From assembly GCF_015244675.1 (NCBI RefSeq), contig NZ_JABCQO010000004.1, positions 62,001-126,000 of the forward strand: a stretch of DNA of 64,000 bases. Reading direction: 5' to 3'. Origin of the DNA: Gluconobacter cerevisiae (GTDB lineage: Bacteria > Pseudomonadota > Alphaproteobacteria > Acetobacterales > Acetobacteraceae). Of this stretch, positions 47,868 through 55,200 are shown piece after piece (position 1 is the first letter of the stretch; every line of letters starts with the position of its first letter). The position numbers and the translations under genes were made by a program. The notes below the pieces were generated by a model that saw nothing but the letters and a program-made list of their open reading frames with translations, made no database searches and was not told the origin of the DNA.

Positions 47868-49903
47868 TGTTCGATCTTTCTCCGATGCTTCCCATCTGGC
47901 TGCTGGCAACGCTGGCCGCACTCAGTGTTGCAGGCGCAATTTACGGCGCACTGCGCGGAGCGCGCGGGATGATCTGGCGCGCTCTCGCTGTTCTAGCCCT
48001 TCTGGGGTGGCTGTCCGGACCGCGTGCGCTTCATCCGGTGCTCCGCCCGGTGCCGCAGGATGCGCTGCTGGTCGTGGATCGCTCGGCCTCGATGCAGGTC
48101 GGCCCCCGCACGGCTATCGCGGACCAGACCGCACGGCAGATCATGCAGGACGCGGCCCATCTTCCGGGCCTGACGCTCCATCGCGTCGATGTTCCGGGTG
48201 GCATGGGCCACGGCACACGCCTGTTCGAAGCGCTGGACCACGCCGATCTGCCGCAGGGCCGTTTTGCAGGTGCCATCGTCGTGACGGACGGTATGGATCA
48301 TGACGTTCCAGCCCATCTCCCGGCGCGCTTTCAGGGACCGGATGGGCAGAAACTGCCTCTGCATCTTCTGCTGACAGCTCGCGGGGAAGAACAGGACCGT
48401 CGTCTGCGCATCCTGAGCACGCCGCCTTATGCCATCGTTGGGCAGAACGCCACGCTCCGCGTGCAGGTGGACGATCTCGGTGCTCCGGATGCCGCCGACG
48501 CCGTTCTCACGATCCGATCGGGCGATGCCCCGTCGCAGACCCGCCCGATCCGGACCGGTACGCCGCAGGACATCACGGTTCCCGTACAACATCCCGGCGA
48601 AACGCTTGTCGGCCTGTCTGTTTCTCCGCTAGCCGGGGAAGCCTCTACGGAAAACAACAGCGACGTTGTACGGATCCGGGGCGTGCGCGACCGGCTGCGG
48701 GTGCTTCTGGTCTCCGGCGTTCCCAATCAGGGAGAGCGCGTCTGGCGCAGGTTGCTGAAGGCCGATCCGTCCGTGGATCTCGTGCACTTCACCATTCTGC
48801 GCTCTCCCAACACCGATGATGGCACGCCGCTATCGGATCTGGCGCTGATTCCGTTTCCGATCCGGGAACTGTTTCAGGAAAAGATCCGCAGCTTCGATCT
48901 CATCATTCTGGACGGTTTTCGCAACAGCAACATCCTTCCGGACGAATACCTGACCAATATCGCCGATTATGTCCGTAACGGCGGCGGCCTGCTGGTGACG
49001 GCAGGACCGGAATTCACGCAGGACGGCACGCTTCAGGATACGAGCCTCGCACAGATTCTTCCGGCCCATGTGGGGACGGACGGAGTGGCCACGCGCGCTT
49101 TTCGACCAGCCCTGACCGATCTGGGCAAAACCCATCCTGTCACAGCAGGTCTGACGCAGGATTGGGGCCCTTGGTATCGTGCCCTCCGGCCAGACCAGTC
49201 GCATGGCGAAGACCTGATGCATGGCCCGGACGGTGCGCCGCTTCTGCTTCTGGACCGGGTGAATCGCGGGCGCGTGGCCATGCTCATGTCGGACCAGCTC
49301 TGGCTGTGGTCGCGGGGTGAAGGCGGTGGCGGCCCGCAGGCCGAGCTTCTGCGGCGCCTGTCACACTGGCTCATGAAAGAGCCGGATCTTGAGGAAAACC
49401 GCCTCACTGCCCGGATCGAAAACGGCCAACTTGATGTCGAACGCCATGCGGCGGGACAGACTGTTTCGCCTGAAGCTTTCGTCACTGCGCCGGACGGAAA
49501 GCGCACGCCCGTTACCCTGAAACAGACTGACGGCGTCTGGCACGCCACGCTGGCGGCCACGACACCCGGCATCTGGAGTGTTCGGCAGGATGGCTTGGTC
49601 GCTTTCGCCAGTCCCGTCTCCCACGATCCGGTCGAACGGCAGGATCTGCGCGCCACCGCAACCGTTATGGGTGCTAGCGCTCAGGCATCGGGAGGGACTG
49701 TGGCGTGGGTCGCGGAGCACACGCCACGTCTGAAACAGGTTTCCGTCGGTTCAGCCATGAGCGGCTCGGACTGGATGGGGTTGCCTGTCACCACGGCGGC
49801 CGTCGCAGGCGAAACACGGACAACAGACCTCGTTCCGGCATGGGGAGCCCTGCTTGCGACGCTGATTTTCCTCGCAATGGGCTGGTGGCGGGAAGGTCAT
49901 TGA
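47864..49903 (+). CDS. Membrane protein with vWA-like and amidotransferase-like domains
   Basis: This 679-residue protein has two N-terminal helices and a vWA-like domain whose metal site reads LLVVDRSASMQVG (DxSxS). A beta-sandwich segment (TLRVQVDDLGAPDAADAVLT) and a class-I-amidotransferase-like domain without the catalytic Cys follow (LIILDGFRNSNILPDEYLT, GGGLLVTAGPEF). It ends in a single C-terminal helix (WGALLATLIFLAMGWWREG). Homologues close the MoxR-DUF58-DUF4159 cluster in alphaproteobacteria; no biochemical role is known to me. Confidence 0.82.
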   Translation: MMFDLSPMLPIWLLATLAALSVAGAIYGALRGARGMIWRALAVLALLGWLSGPRALHPVLRPVPQDALLVVDRSASMQVGPRTAIADQTARQIMQDAAHLPGLTLHRVDVPGGMGHGTRLFEALDHADLPQGRFAGAIVVTDGMDHDVPAHLPARFQGPDGQKLPLHLLLTARGEEQDRRLRILSTPPYAIVGQNATLRVQVDDLGAPDAADAVLTIRSGDAPSQTRPIRTGTPQDITVPVQHPGETLVGLSVSPLAGEASTENNSDVVRIRGVRDRLRVLLVSGVPNQGERVWRRLLKADPSVDLVHFTILRSPNTDDGTPLSDLALIPFPIRELFQEKIRSFDLIILDGFRNSNILPDEYLTNIADYVRNGGGLLVTAGPEFTQDGTLQDTSLAQILPAHVGTDGVATRAFRPALTDLGKTHPVTAGLTQDWGPWYRALRPDQSHGEDLMHGPDGAPLLLLDRVNRGRVAMLMSDQLWLWSRGEGGGGPQAELLRRLSHWLMKEPDLEENRLTARIENGQLDVERHAAGQTVSPEAFVTAPDGKRTPVTLKQTDGVWHATLAATTPGIWSVRQDGLVAFASPVSHDPVERQDLRATATVMGASAQASGGTVAWVAEHTPRLKQVSVGSAMSGSDWMGLPVTTAAVAGETRTTDLVPAWGALLATLIFLAMGWWREGH

Positions 49904-49968
49904 AAAAATGTCATAATCCGGCACCTCCGAGAGGCATCTGCAGACTCGCGCAGGACGAGCGATCACAG

Positions 49969-49974
49969 TATATT
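49969..49974 (+). promoter_or_regulatory. Possible -10 element seven bases from an ATG
   Basis: TATATT ends at 49974 and the ATG of the ankyrin gene begins at 49981. If used, transcription would start at or beside the A of the start codon, giving a leaderless mRNA. No good -35 is seen and no ribosome site precedes the ATG. Confidence 0.35.
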
Positions 49975-49980
49975 GGCATC

Positions 49981-50598
49981 ATGCGACTGCTCCCCACCCT
50001 GCCCCGCCTGCTGCTCGTTGCCGCTCTGGCAATGACGCCGACGATTCTCGTACCCTGGCATCACGCCCAGGCTCAGGATGCCGACGACGCCGAGGCTGAA
50101 CAGGAAGCCGAAGCCAATCAGAAGAAAGCTGAAGCCCGCAAGGCCGCCCAGCGTGCCGCGCCGCCTTCCGCCCTTCCTGGAGCAGACGCATCCGACGACG
50201 ACGCCGGTCATGCCCGCGCCGACGTGAACCCGACAGTTGCCCTGTTCGATGCCATTAACCGTGGCTCCCTCAATGCAGCCAAAGAAGCCCTCAACCGCGG
50301 TGCCGATATGGGTGGACACAACGTTCTGGACCAGACGCCTCTGGACATGGCCATCGACCTGAACCGCAAGGACATCATGTTCCTGCTGCTGTCGATGCGG
50401 ACCTATAATCCGGACGGAAAGATCGAGAACAGCGTGTCCGATCAGGGCGTGGAAATGAAGAACGGCAGCGGCCATCTGACGATCGGCGGAAAATCCGTCA
50501 CACCCAAACGTTCCGCCGTCGTCGCCTCCCCGCATTTCGATGCAAGTGGCGGTAAAGCAGATCCTTCAATTGGCTTCCTTGGCTTCGCAGGGCATTAA
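49981..50598 (+). CDS. Exported ankyrin-repeat protein
   Basis: This 205-residue protein has a signal peptide (LPRLLLVAALAMTPTILV, cleavage near AQA), a Glu/Ala/Lys-rich charged stretch and about two ankyrin repeats at residues 80-140 (TVALFDAINRGSLNAAKEAL, then DQTPLDMAIDLNRKDIMFLL). The tail is Gly/Ser-rich. It is likely a periplasmic protein-binding module; no partner is known. It follows the DUF4159 cluster by 77 bases and is closed by a strong terminator. Confidence 0.82.
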   Translation: MRLLPTLPRLLLVAALAMTPTILVPWHHAQAQDADDAEAEQEAEANQKKAEARKAAQRAAPPSALPGADASDDDAGHARADVNPTVALFDAINRGSLNAAKEALNRGADMGGHNVLDQTPLDMAIDLNRKDIMFLLLSMRTYNPDGKIENSVSDQGVEMKNGSGHLTIGGKSVTPKRSAVVASPHFDASGGKADPSIGFLGFAGH

Positions 50599-50617
50599 CC
50601 GTTCGTGATCCAGACAT

Positions 50618-50653
50618 AAAAAAAAGCCGGAGAAAGTTCTCCGGCTTTTTTTA
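50618..50653. terminator. Strong bidirectional terminator
   Basis: GCCGGAGA (50626-50633) and TCTCCGGC (50638-50645) form a hairpin around AAGT, flanked by eight A and seven T. It serves both the ankyrin gene and the convergent methyltransferase gene. Confidence 0.93.
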
Positions 50654-50670
50654 TGGGCGATGGCCTTCCG

Positions 50671-51756
50671 TCAGCCGACGTTACGCAGCGCCTGACTTTC
50701 CTGACGCAGGATGTCGATCTGAACGAACTGGCCATCGCGCTCGAAATACCAGAACGTCCAGCCATTGCAGGACGGCGCGCCGGTTAGACCTGCACCGAGT
50801 TTATGAATGGAGCCGCGCTGGTTGCCCGATACGAGGGTGCCGTCAGGTGTTACGGTCGCTTTCAGACGCTTCTGCCGGTCATACAGCACCGTTCCTGCTG
50901 GCAAGACACCCGTTTCTACGAAACTTCCGAACGGAATACGCGGCATTTCGCGCCGGGCGGGGGTCGTCGCCAGTTGTTCGGAGGTCAGGCGTTCTTCACG
51001 CGCCACACGCTCGCGCGCGGCCTTGACGTAATCCGGGTGCCGTTCGATGGCGATGTAATGACGGCCCAGACGCTTGGCCATTGCCGGGGTCGTGCCACTT
51101 CCGCAGAACGGGTCCAGCACCACATCATTGGCGTTGGTTGACGCTACCAGAACGCGATGCAGCAGACTTTCCGGCTTCTGTGTCGGATGCAGCTTCAGGC
51201 CGTGTTCGTTCTTCAGACGCTCATTGCCCGTGCACAGCGGCAGATACCAGTCCGAGCGCATCTGAAGGTCGTCGTTCAGAGCCTTCATGGCCTGATAATT
51301 GAAGCGATATTTGCTCTGCGGACCACGCGCGGCCCAGATCAGCGTCTCATGCGCATTTGTAAAGCGCCGCCCACGGAAATTCGGCATCGGGTTGGACTTG
51401 CGCCAGACGATATCATTCAGAATCCAGAACCCCAGATCCTGCATGATCGCGCCCAGACGGAAGACATTGTGATAGGAGCCAATGACCCAGATCGTGCCGT
51501 CCTTGTGCAAAATCCGGCGCGCTTCTCTGAGCCAGTCGCGCGTGAAATTGTCATAGGTCGCGTAATCCGCGAACTTGTCCCAGTCGTCGTCCACACCATC
51601 CACGACAGTCTCGTCCGGACGGCGCAGTTCACCGCGCAACTGAAGATTGTACGGCGGATCGGCGAAAATGCAGTCCACGCTCCCATCTGGCAGCGTCTTC
51701 ATCGTTTCGATGCATTCTCCACGCAGGATCTGGTCGACGGGAAATTCACCGCTCAT
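50671..51756 (-). CDS. ccrM: CcrM-type DNA adenine methyltransferase (GANTC)
   Basis: This 361-residue beta-class N6-adenine methyltransferase has the catalytic [12 protein letters not shown] ahead of the SAM motif [18 protein letters not shown]. The C-terminal RAMA-type domain ([20 protein letters not shown]) is characteristic of CcrM, the solitary cell-cycle methyltransferase of alphaproteobacteria that modifies GANTC and times replication-linked gene expression. No restriction gene is nearby. The start ATG overlaps the rnhB stop. Confidence 0.93.
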   Translation of the reverse strand: MSGEFPVDQILRGECIETMKTLPDGSVDCIFADPPYNLQLRGELRRPDETVVDGVDDDWDKFADYATYDNFTRDWLREARRILHKDGTIWVIGSYHNVFRLGAIMQDLGFWILNDIVWRKSNPMPNFRGRRFTNAHETLIWAARGPQSKYRFNYQAMKALNDDLQMRSDWYLPLCTGNERLKNEHGLKLHPTQKPESLLHRVLVASTNANDVVLDPFCGSGTTPAMAKRLGRHYIAIERHPDYVKAARERVAREERLTSEQLATTPARREMPRIPFGSFVETGVLPAGTVLYDRQKRLKATVTPDGTLVSGNQRGSIHKLGAGLTGAPSCNGWTFWYFERDGQFVQIDILRQESQALRNVG

Positions 51757-52376
51757 GCTGCGTGTACCTCTGCTTCAATCATATTTCGTATCGGCGCGAA
51801 CCCGCGCCTGTGATGGGGTGTCACCCCACGGAGTTTCAGCCCCTGCATGTGTGCGGCCGTGCCATATCCGGCATTGCGCTCCCAACCATAGGCATCGTGA
51901 CGCATGGCCAGACGCGCCATCAGGCGGTCGCGCGTTACCTTGGCGATGATGGAGGCTGCGGCAATAGACAGGCTTATCCCGTCGCCACCGATCACCATTT
52001 TGACGGGACAGGGCAGTTTCGGGGCATGTTTGCCGTCTACGAGAGCAAGGTCCGGCATCCGGCCGAGCCGGGACAACGCCCGGCGCATGGCCAGATAACA
52101 AGCCTGGGCGATATTGATCTGCTCGATTTCCAGAACGGATGCCGCGCCAATGCCGATCAATGCCTGATCGTCGGCCATAAGGGCCTCATAGGCGAGCAAC
52201 CGGCGTCGGGCCGTCAGCTTCTTGGAATCATCAAGGAGAGCGGACAGGGTGGCAGACGGCGGAGCCGTAAAGGCCACGGCAGATGCCACGACCGGTCCGG
52301 CCAGAGGACCACGCCCGACTTCGTCGATCCCGACGACCAGCCCCCCATGGGCAGCTTCCAGGGCGTAATCCGGCAT
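51753..52376 (-). CDS. rnhB: Ribonuclease HII
   Basis: This 207-residue enzyme removes ribonucleotides from DNA-RNA hybrids. The active-site strand reads [15 protein letters not shown] (Asp-Glu), with further aspartates in [10 protein letters not shown] and the [13 protein letters not shown] helix. The tail [18 protein letters not shown] is typical. It is the first gene of the rnhB-ccrM pair and overlaps ccrM by ATGA; the pairing is frequent in alphaproteobacteria. Confidence 0.94.
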   Translation of the reverse strand: MPDYALEAAHGGLVVGIDEVGRGPLAGPVVASAVAFTAPPSATLSALLDDSKKLTARRRLLAYEALMADDQALIGIGAASVLEIEQINIAQACYLAMRRALSRLGRMPDLALVDGKHAPKLPCPVKMVIGGDGISLSIAAASIIAKVTRDRLMARLAMRHDAYGWERNAGYGTAAHMQGLKLRGVTPHHRRGFAPIRNMIEAEVHAA

Positions 52377-52522
52377 TTATGAGCGTCTCCCCGACAGATC
52401 ACCGCGAAATCAGGTGACCGAATCGGTTTTGAATCATGGCGACTCGAAAGGGAAGCCTAAAAATGCATTGTCTCTAAGTTTAATATGTCAAGTGTGGTGG
52501 GAAAGACTCTTCACCTGAAGCG

Positions 52523-53158
52523 TCAGAGGTCTTCCTGCTGGTTCTCCTGACCGGCCACTGGCGGCGGCGATGGAACAGGCTGTTCCGTCTGTCCATGCTG
52601 CATCTGAAGCTCTTTCTCTATCTGAGGGAATTGATAGATTTTCTCCGTCACATTGACGGCGAGAAGAAGCAGACTGACAATCAACAACGACAGTCCCCGA
52701 CCGACGATCTGTCGCCTTTTCCAGAAATATCCCGGCAAAAACAGCCACCACCAGAAGCCCGGCGGGGTCTTTCCACTTTCGCGGATCGAGTTTCGGTCCA
52801 GCATGAAGGAAATGAAAAACAATAGCAGCGACATCATCGCGACGATCGAAAAGGGTCCCATCCGATCACGTTCCGGGATATGGCGCCAGACCAGGATCAA
52901 CAGCGTCAGACGCTGGATCAGCCATGGCCCAACCAGAAGCACCCAGGCCCAGTGTTCTGCACTTCCTGAAGACATCCGCAGAAGCCCTGTCAGCGGAGAG
53001 ACAAGTCCCGCTGCGCTGGCGGGTCGCCACGTCTCCCCGAATTCCGACGTCCAGACAAGTGTTTCGGGCTTGATCTGCCGCTGCATGATCAGGCGCAGGA
53101 TTTCCTCACGGGAGACTGGACCGGCCTGCTGCCCGTTATTGTCGTAAAACCATTCCAT
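52523..53158 (-). CDS. GYF_2 (DUF4339) domain membrane protein
   Basis: This 211-residue protein starts with a GYF_2 domain (MEWFYDNNGQQAGPVSREEI, then LVWTSEFGETWRPA). Four or so hydrophobic segments follow (MSLLLFFISFMLDR, WWWLFLPGYFW, LLIVSLLLLAVNV). The tail is Gln/Pro/Glu-rich. Function is unknown. The ATG at 53158 comes directly after the T run of an intrinsic terminator whose right arm supplies GGGAGG; an alternative GTG at 53179 lies in the hairpin loop. Expression therefore seems tied to that structure. Confidence 0.8.
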   Translation of the reverse strand: MEWFYDNNGQQAGPVSREEILRLIMQRQIKPETLVWTSEFGETWRPASAAGLVSPLTGLLRMSSGSAEHWAWVLLVGPWLIQRLTLLILVWRHIPERDRMGPFSIVAMMSLLLFFISFMLDRNSIRESGKTPPGFWWWLFLPGYFWKRRQIVGRGLSLLIVSLLLLAVNVTEKIYQFPQIEKELQMQHGQTEQPVPSPPPVAGQENQQEDL

Positions 53159-53191
53159 AAAAAAAGCCTCCCGGATCACTCCGGAAGGCTT
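53158..53191 (-). terminator. Terminator hairpin overlapping the next gene's ribosome site
   Basis: On the minus strand AAGCCTTCCGGA, a GTGA tetraloop and TCCGGGAGGCTT form a 12-bp stem with one G-U pair, followed by seven U. It lies 43 bases after the CsbD-like gene. The right arm contains GGGAGG and the U run touches the ATG of the GYF_2 gene. Confidence 0.85.
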
Positions 53192-53233
53192 CTAGCACAA
53201 AGACGTCCGTCCGGTCGAAACGCCTGTTGCGCT

Positions 53234-53524
53234 TCAATCGCTTTTGCGGCCGAACAGCAGTCCACCCACAATCATTCCCACGACCGTCGCGATCACGAGC
53301 GAAATCAGAGGGCGATCCTGCACAAACGCCGTTGCAGCTTCGAGCTTGGTTTCGCCTTCATCGTACAGATCGGCAAAATCCTGCTGCGCCATGCCGGAAA
53401 GCTGGTCGAACTTGCCTTCGGCCTGAAGCTTTGCGTCGCCGGTCAGGCCACCAAAACCGTCCTTGATCTTGCCCTTGGCGTCATCCAGGAGGCCTTCGAC
53501 TTTGGTCTCAGTTGTATCAGCCAT
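53234..53524 (-). CDS. CsbD-like protein with C-terminal membrane anchor
   Basis: This 96-residue protein joins a CsbD-like half (KVEGLLDDAKGKIKDGFGGL, then AKLQAEGKFDQLSG) to a half like the ElaB/YqjD/DUF883 tail: an amphipathic stretch, DRPLISLVIATVVGMIVGGL and a basic end (FGRKSD). E. coli proteins with that tail are inner-membrane anchored, stationary-phase induced and reported to bind ribosomes. GAGGAGA precedes the ATG, and a perfect EcfG-type promoter lies 40 bases upstream. Confidence 0.85.
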   Translation of the reverse strand: MADTTETKVEGLLDDAKGKIKDGFGGLTGDAKLQAEGKFDQLSGMAQQDFADLYDEGETKLEAATAFVQDRPLISLVIATVVGMIVGGLLFGRKSD

Positions 53525-53563
53525 TTTATTCTCCTCTGTCCGGATTAACCTGTCTTCAGTTCA

Positions 53564-53589
53564 AACGCACGACGGAGGCATCCGGTTCC
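53564..53589 (-). promoter_or_regulatory. EcfG-type general stress promoter
   Basis: On the minus strand GGAAC (53585-53589), exactly 17 bases and CGTT (53564-53567) match the alphaproteobacterial EcfG consensus perfectly. The -10 ends 39 bases before the ATG of the CsbD-like gene. Confidence 0.7.
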
Positions 53590-53797
53590 GGTCCGATATG
53601 ATCTCTGGTTGGGGAAGAGACAAGCCCCAGGAAAAACTATCGGGCAGAACAGTAACGAAACGTATCATTTTCGGTCATTTTAATTTTCATTACCAAAACT
53701 GAACAGGATTTAAGGTCGCGTCATGGCAGGCGCTGGCCTCCTGCCGTATAAGCATGAAAACACATAACATCGTCGCCTGAGAGCCCTGCGCTCTGCT

Positions 53798-55162
53798 ATG
53801 CGGAAAGACAGAACCACCATGGATCAGCAGACGGCCAGCTCCAGCGACCGCCTTACGAACAACACCGCCCAGTCCTCTCCCCCTCCCGCACGGTCACGTC
53901 GGCGCTGGGTCCTCTGGGGCGTTGTTCTTCTGATTGCTCTTCTGATCCTGTTCGCAATCTTCCGCCCGCATGGTGCGACCCACAAACATGGTCGTGGCGC
54001 TGCGGCTGACGGAAACGTGCAGCCCGTTGCCGTCGCAACGGTCCATAGCGGCGATATGCCCGTGATTTTTCAGGAACTCGGTACTGTCGTCCCCGTGACG
54101 AACGTGACGATCACGCCGCGCGTCAACGGCCATATCTCGGCTGTCTATTACAAGGAAGGCCAGCACGTTCATAAGGGTGATGAGCTCGAACTGATCGATC
54201 CGCGTCCGTATGAAGCCACGCTCTCTCAGTATCGCGGCACGCTGGCCGCCGATATGGCGCAGCTTGAAAAGGCCCGCGTGGACAACGCCCGCTACCAGCG
54301 CCTGATCAAGCAGAACTCGACCTCCGCCATGACCGCGCGCGATCAGGAATTCACGGTGCAGCAGCTTGAAGGTCAGGTCGAATTCGACCGGGCCAATGTC
54401 CGCAATGCCGAACTGAACGTGATGTACTGTCACATCATTGCGCCGGTCGAAGGCCGCGTCGGTATTCGCGTGCTCGACGTCGGCAACTATGTGACGGCTG
54501 GCCAGTCCGGCGGCCTGACCATCCTGACGATGATGCAGCCCATTTCCGTGATCTTCACGGTTCCGCAGAACCAGCTTCAGGAGGTCATGAAATATCTGGG
54601 ACAGACCGGCGAACTGTCCGTCGAGGCCTGGGACAGCGACAACACTCACAAAATCGCCACCGGCACCGTCAAGGCGCTCGACAGCCAGATCGACACGGCA
54701 ACCGGCACGGTCCGGATGCGTGGCATCTTTGCGAACGAAGACGAGCATCTCTTCCCGAATCAGTTCGTCAATCCGCATCTGCTGGTCACGACGCTACATG
54801 ATGCTCTGCTCGTTCCTGCAAATGCCCTGCAAACCGGCCCTGACGGCCGCTTCGTCTATCGCATCAAGCCTGACATGACCGTGGAAGTCGTGCCCGTTAC
54901 GGTCGGCACGACCGACGGCACGAATGCCGTGATCGAAAAGGGTCTGAGCAACGGTGATCGTATCGTAACGGATGGTGTCAGCCATCTGCGTCCCGGTCAG
55001 AAGGTCTCCATCCCCGATACGTCTTCCGCAGCAGCGCAGACTACTGAAGCAGAGCACAAAAGCGCCAGCCAGCACCGTCACCATCGCGACGGACAACAGA
55101 GTTCCGATGCGCCCCAGCAGAAGAACGACCCGTCCTCGCCCGCCGACACCGGCAACCACTGA
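53798..55162 (+). CDS. mdtA: RND efflux periplasmic adaptor, MdtA type
   Basis: This adaptor of about 454 residues connects the RND pump to the outer-membrane channel. It has an N-terminal helix (WVLWGVVLLIALLILFAIF), a lipoyl/hairpin region (GHISAVYYKEGQHVHKGDEL, then APVEGRVGIRVLDVGNYV) and the barrel-sandwich domains. A long Ser/Thr/His-rich tail after residue 410 is unusual. The start may be ATG 53798 or ATG 53819; neither has a strong ribosome site. It is first of a four-gene operon. Confidence 0.92.
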   Translation: MRKDRTTMDQQTASSSDRLTNNTAQSSPPPARSRRRWVLWGVVLLIALLILFAIFRPHGATHKHGRGAAADGNVQPVAVATVHSGDMPVIFQELGTVVPVTNVTITPRVNGHISAVYYKEGQHVHKGDELELIDPRPYEATLSQYRGTLAADMAQLEKARVDNARYQRLIKQNSTSAMTARDQEFTVQQLEGQVEFDRANVRNAELNVMYCHIIAPVEGRVGIRVLDVGNYVTAGQSGGLTILTMMQPISVIFTVPQNQLQEVMKYLGQTGELSVEAWDSDNTHKIATGTVKALDSQIDTATGTVRMRGIFANEDEHLFPNQFVNPHLLVTTLHDALLVPANALQTGPDGRFVYRIKPDMTVEVVPVTVGTTDGTNAVIEKGLSNGDRIVTDGVSHLRPGQKVSIPDTSSAAAQTTEAEHKSASQHRHHRDGQQSSDAPQQKNDPSSPADTGNH

Positions 55163-55200
55163 TCGCCGTCCAGAACAGCAAAACAGGGAACAGCAAGATC

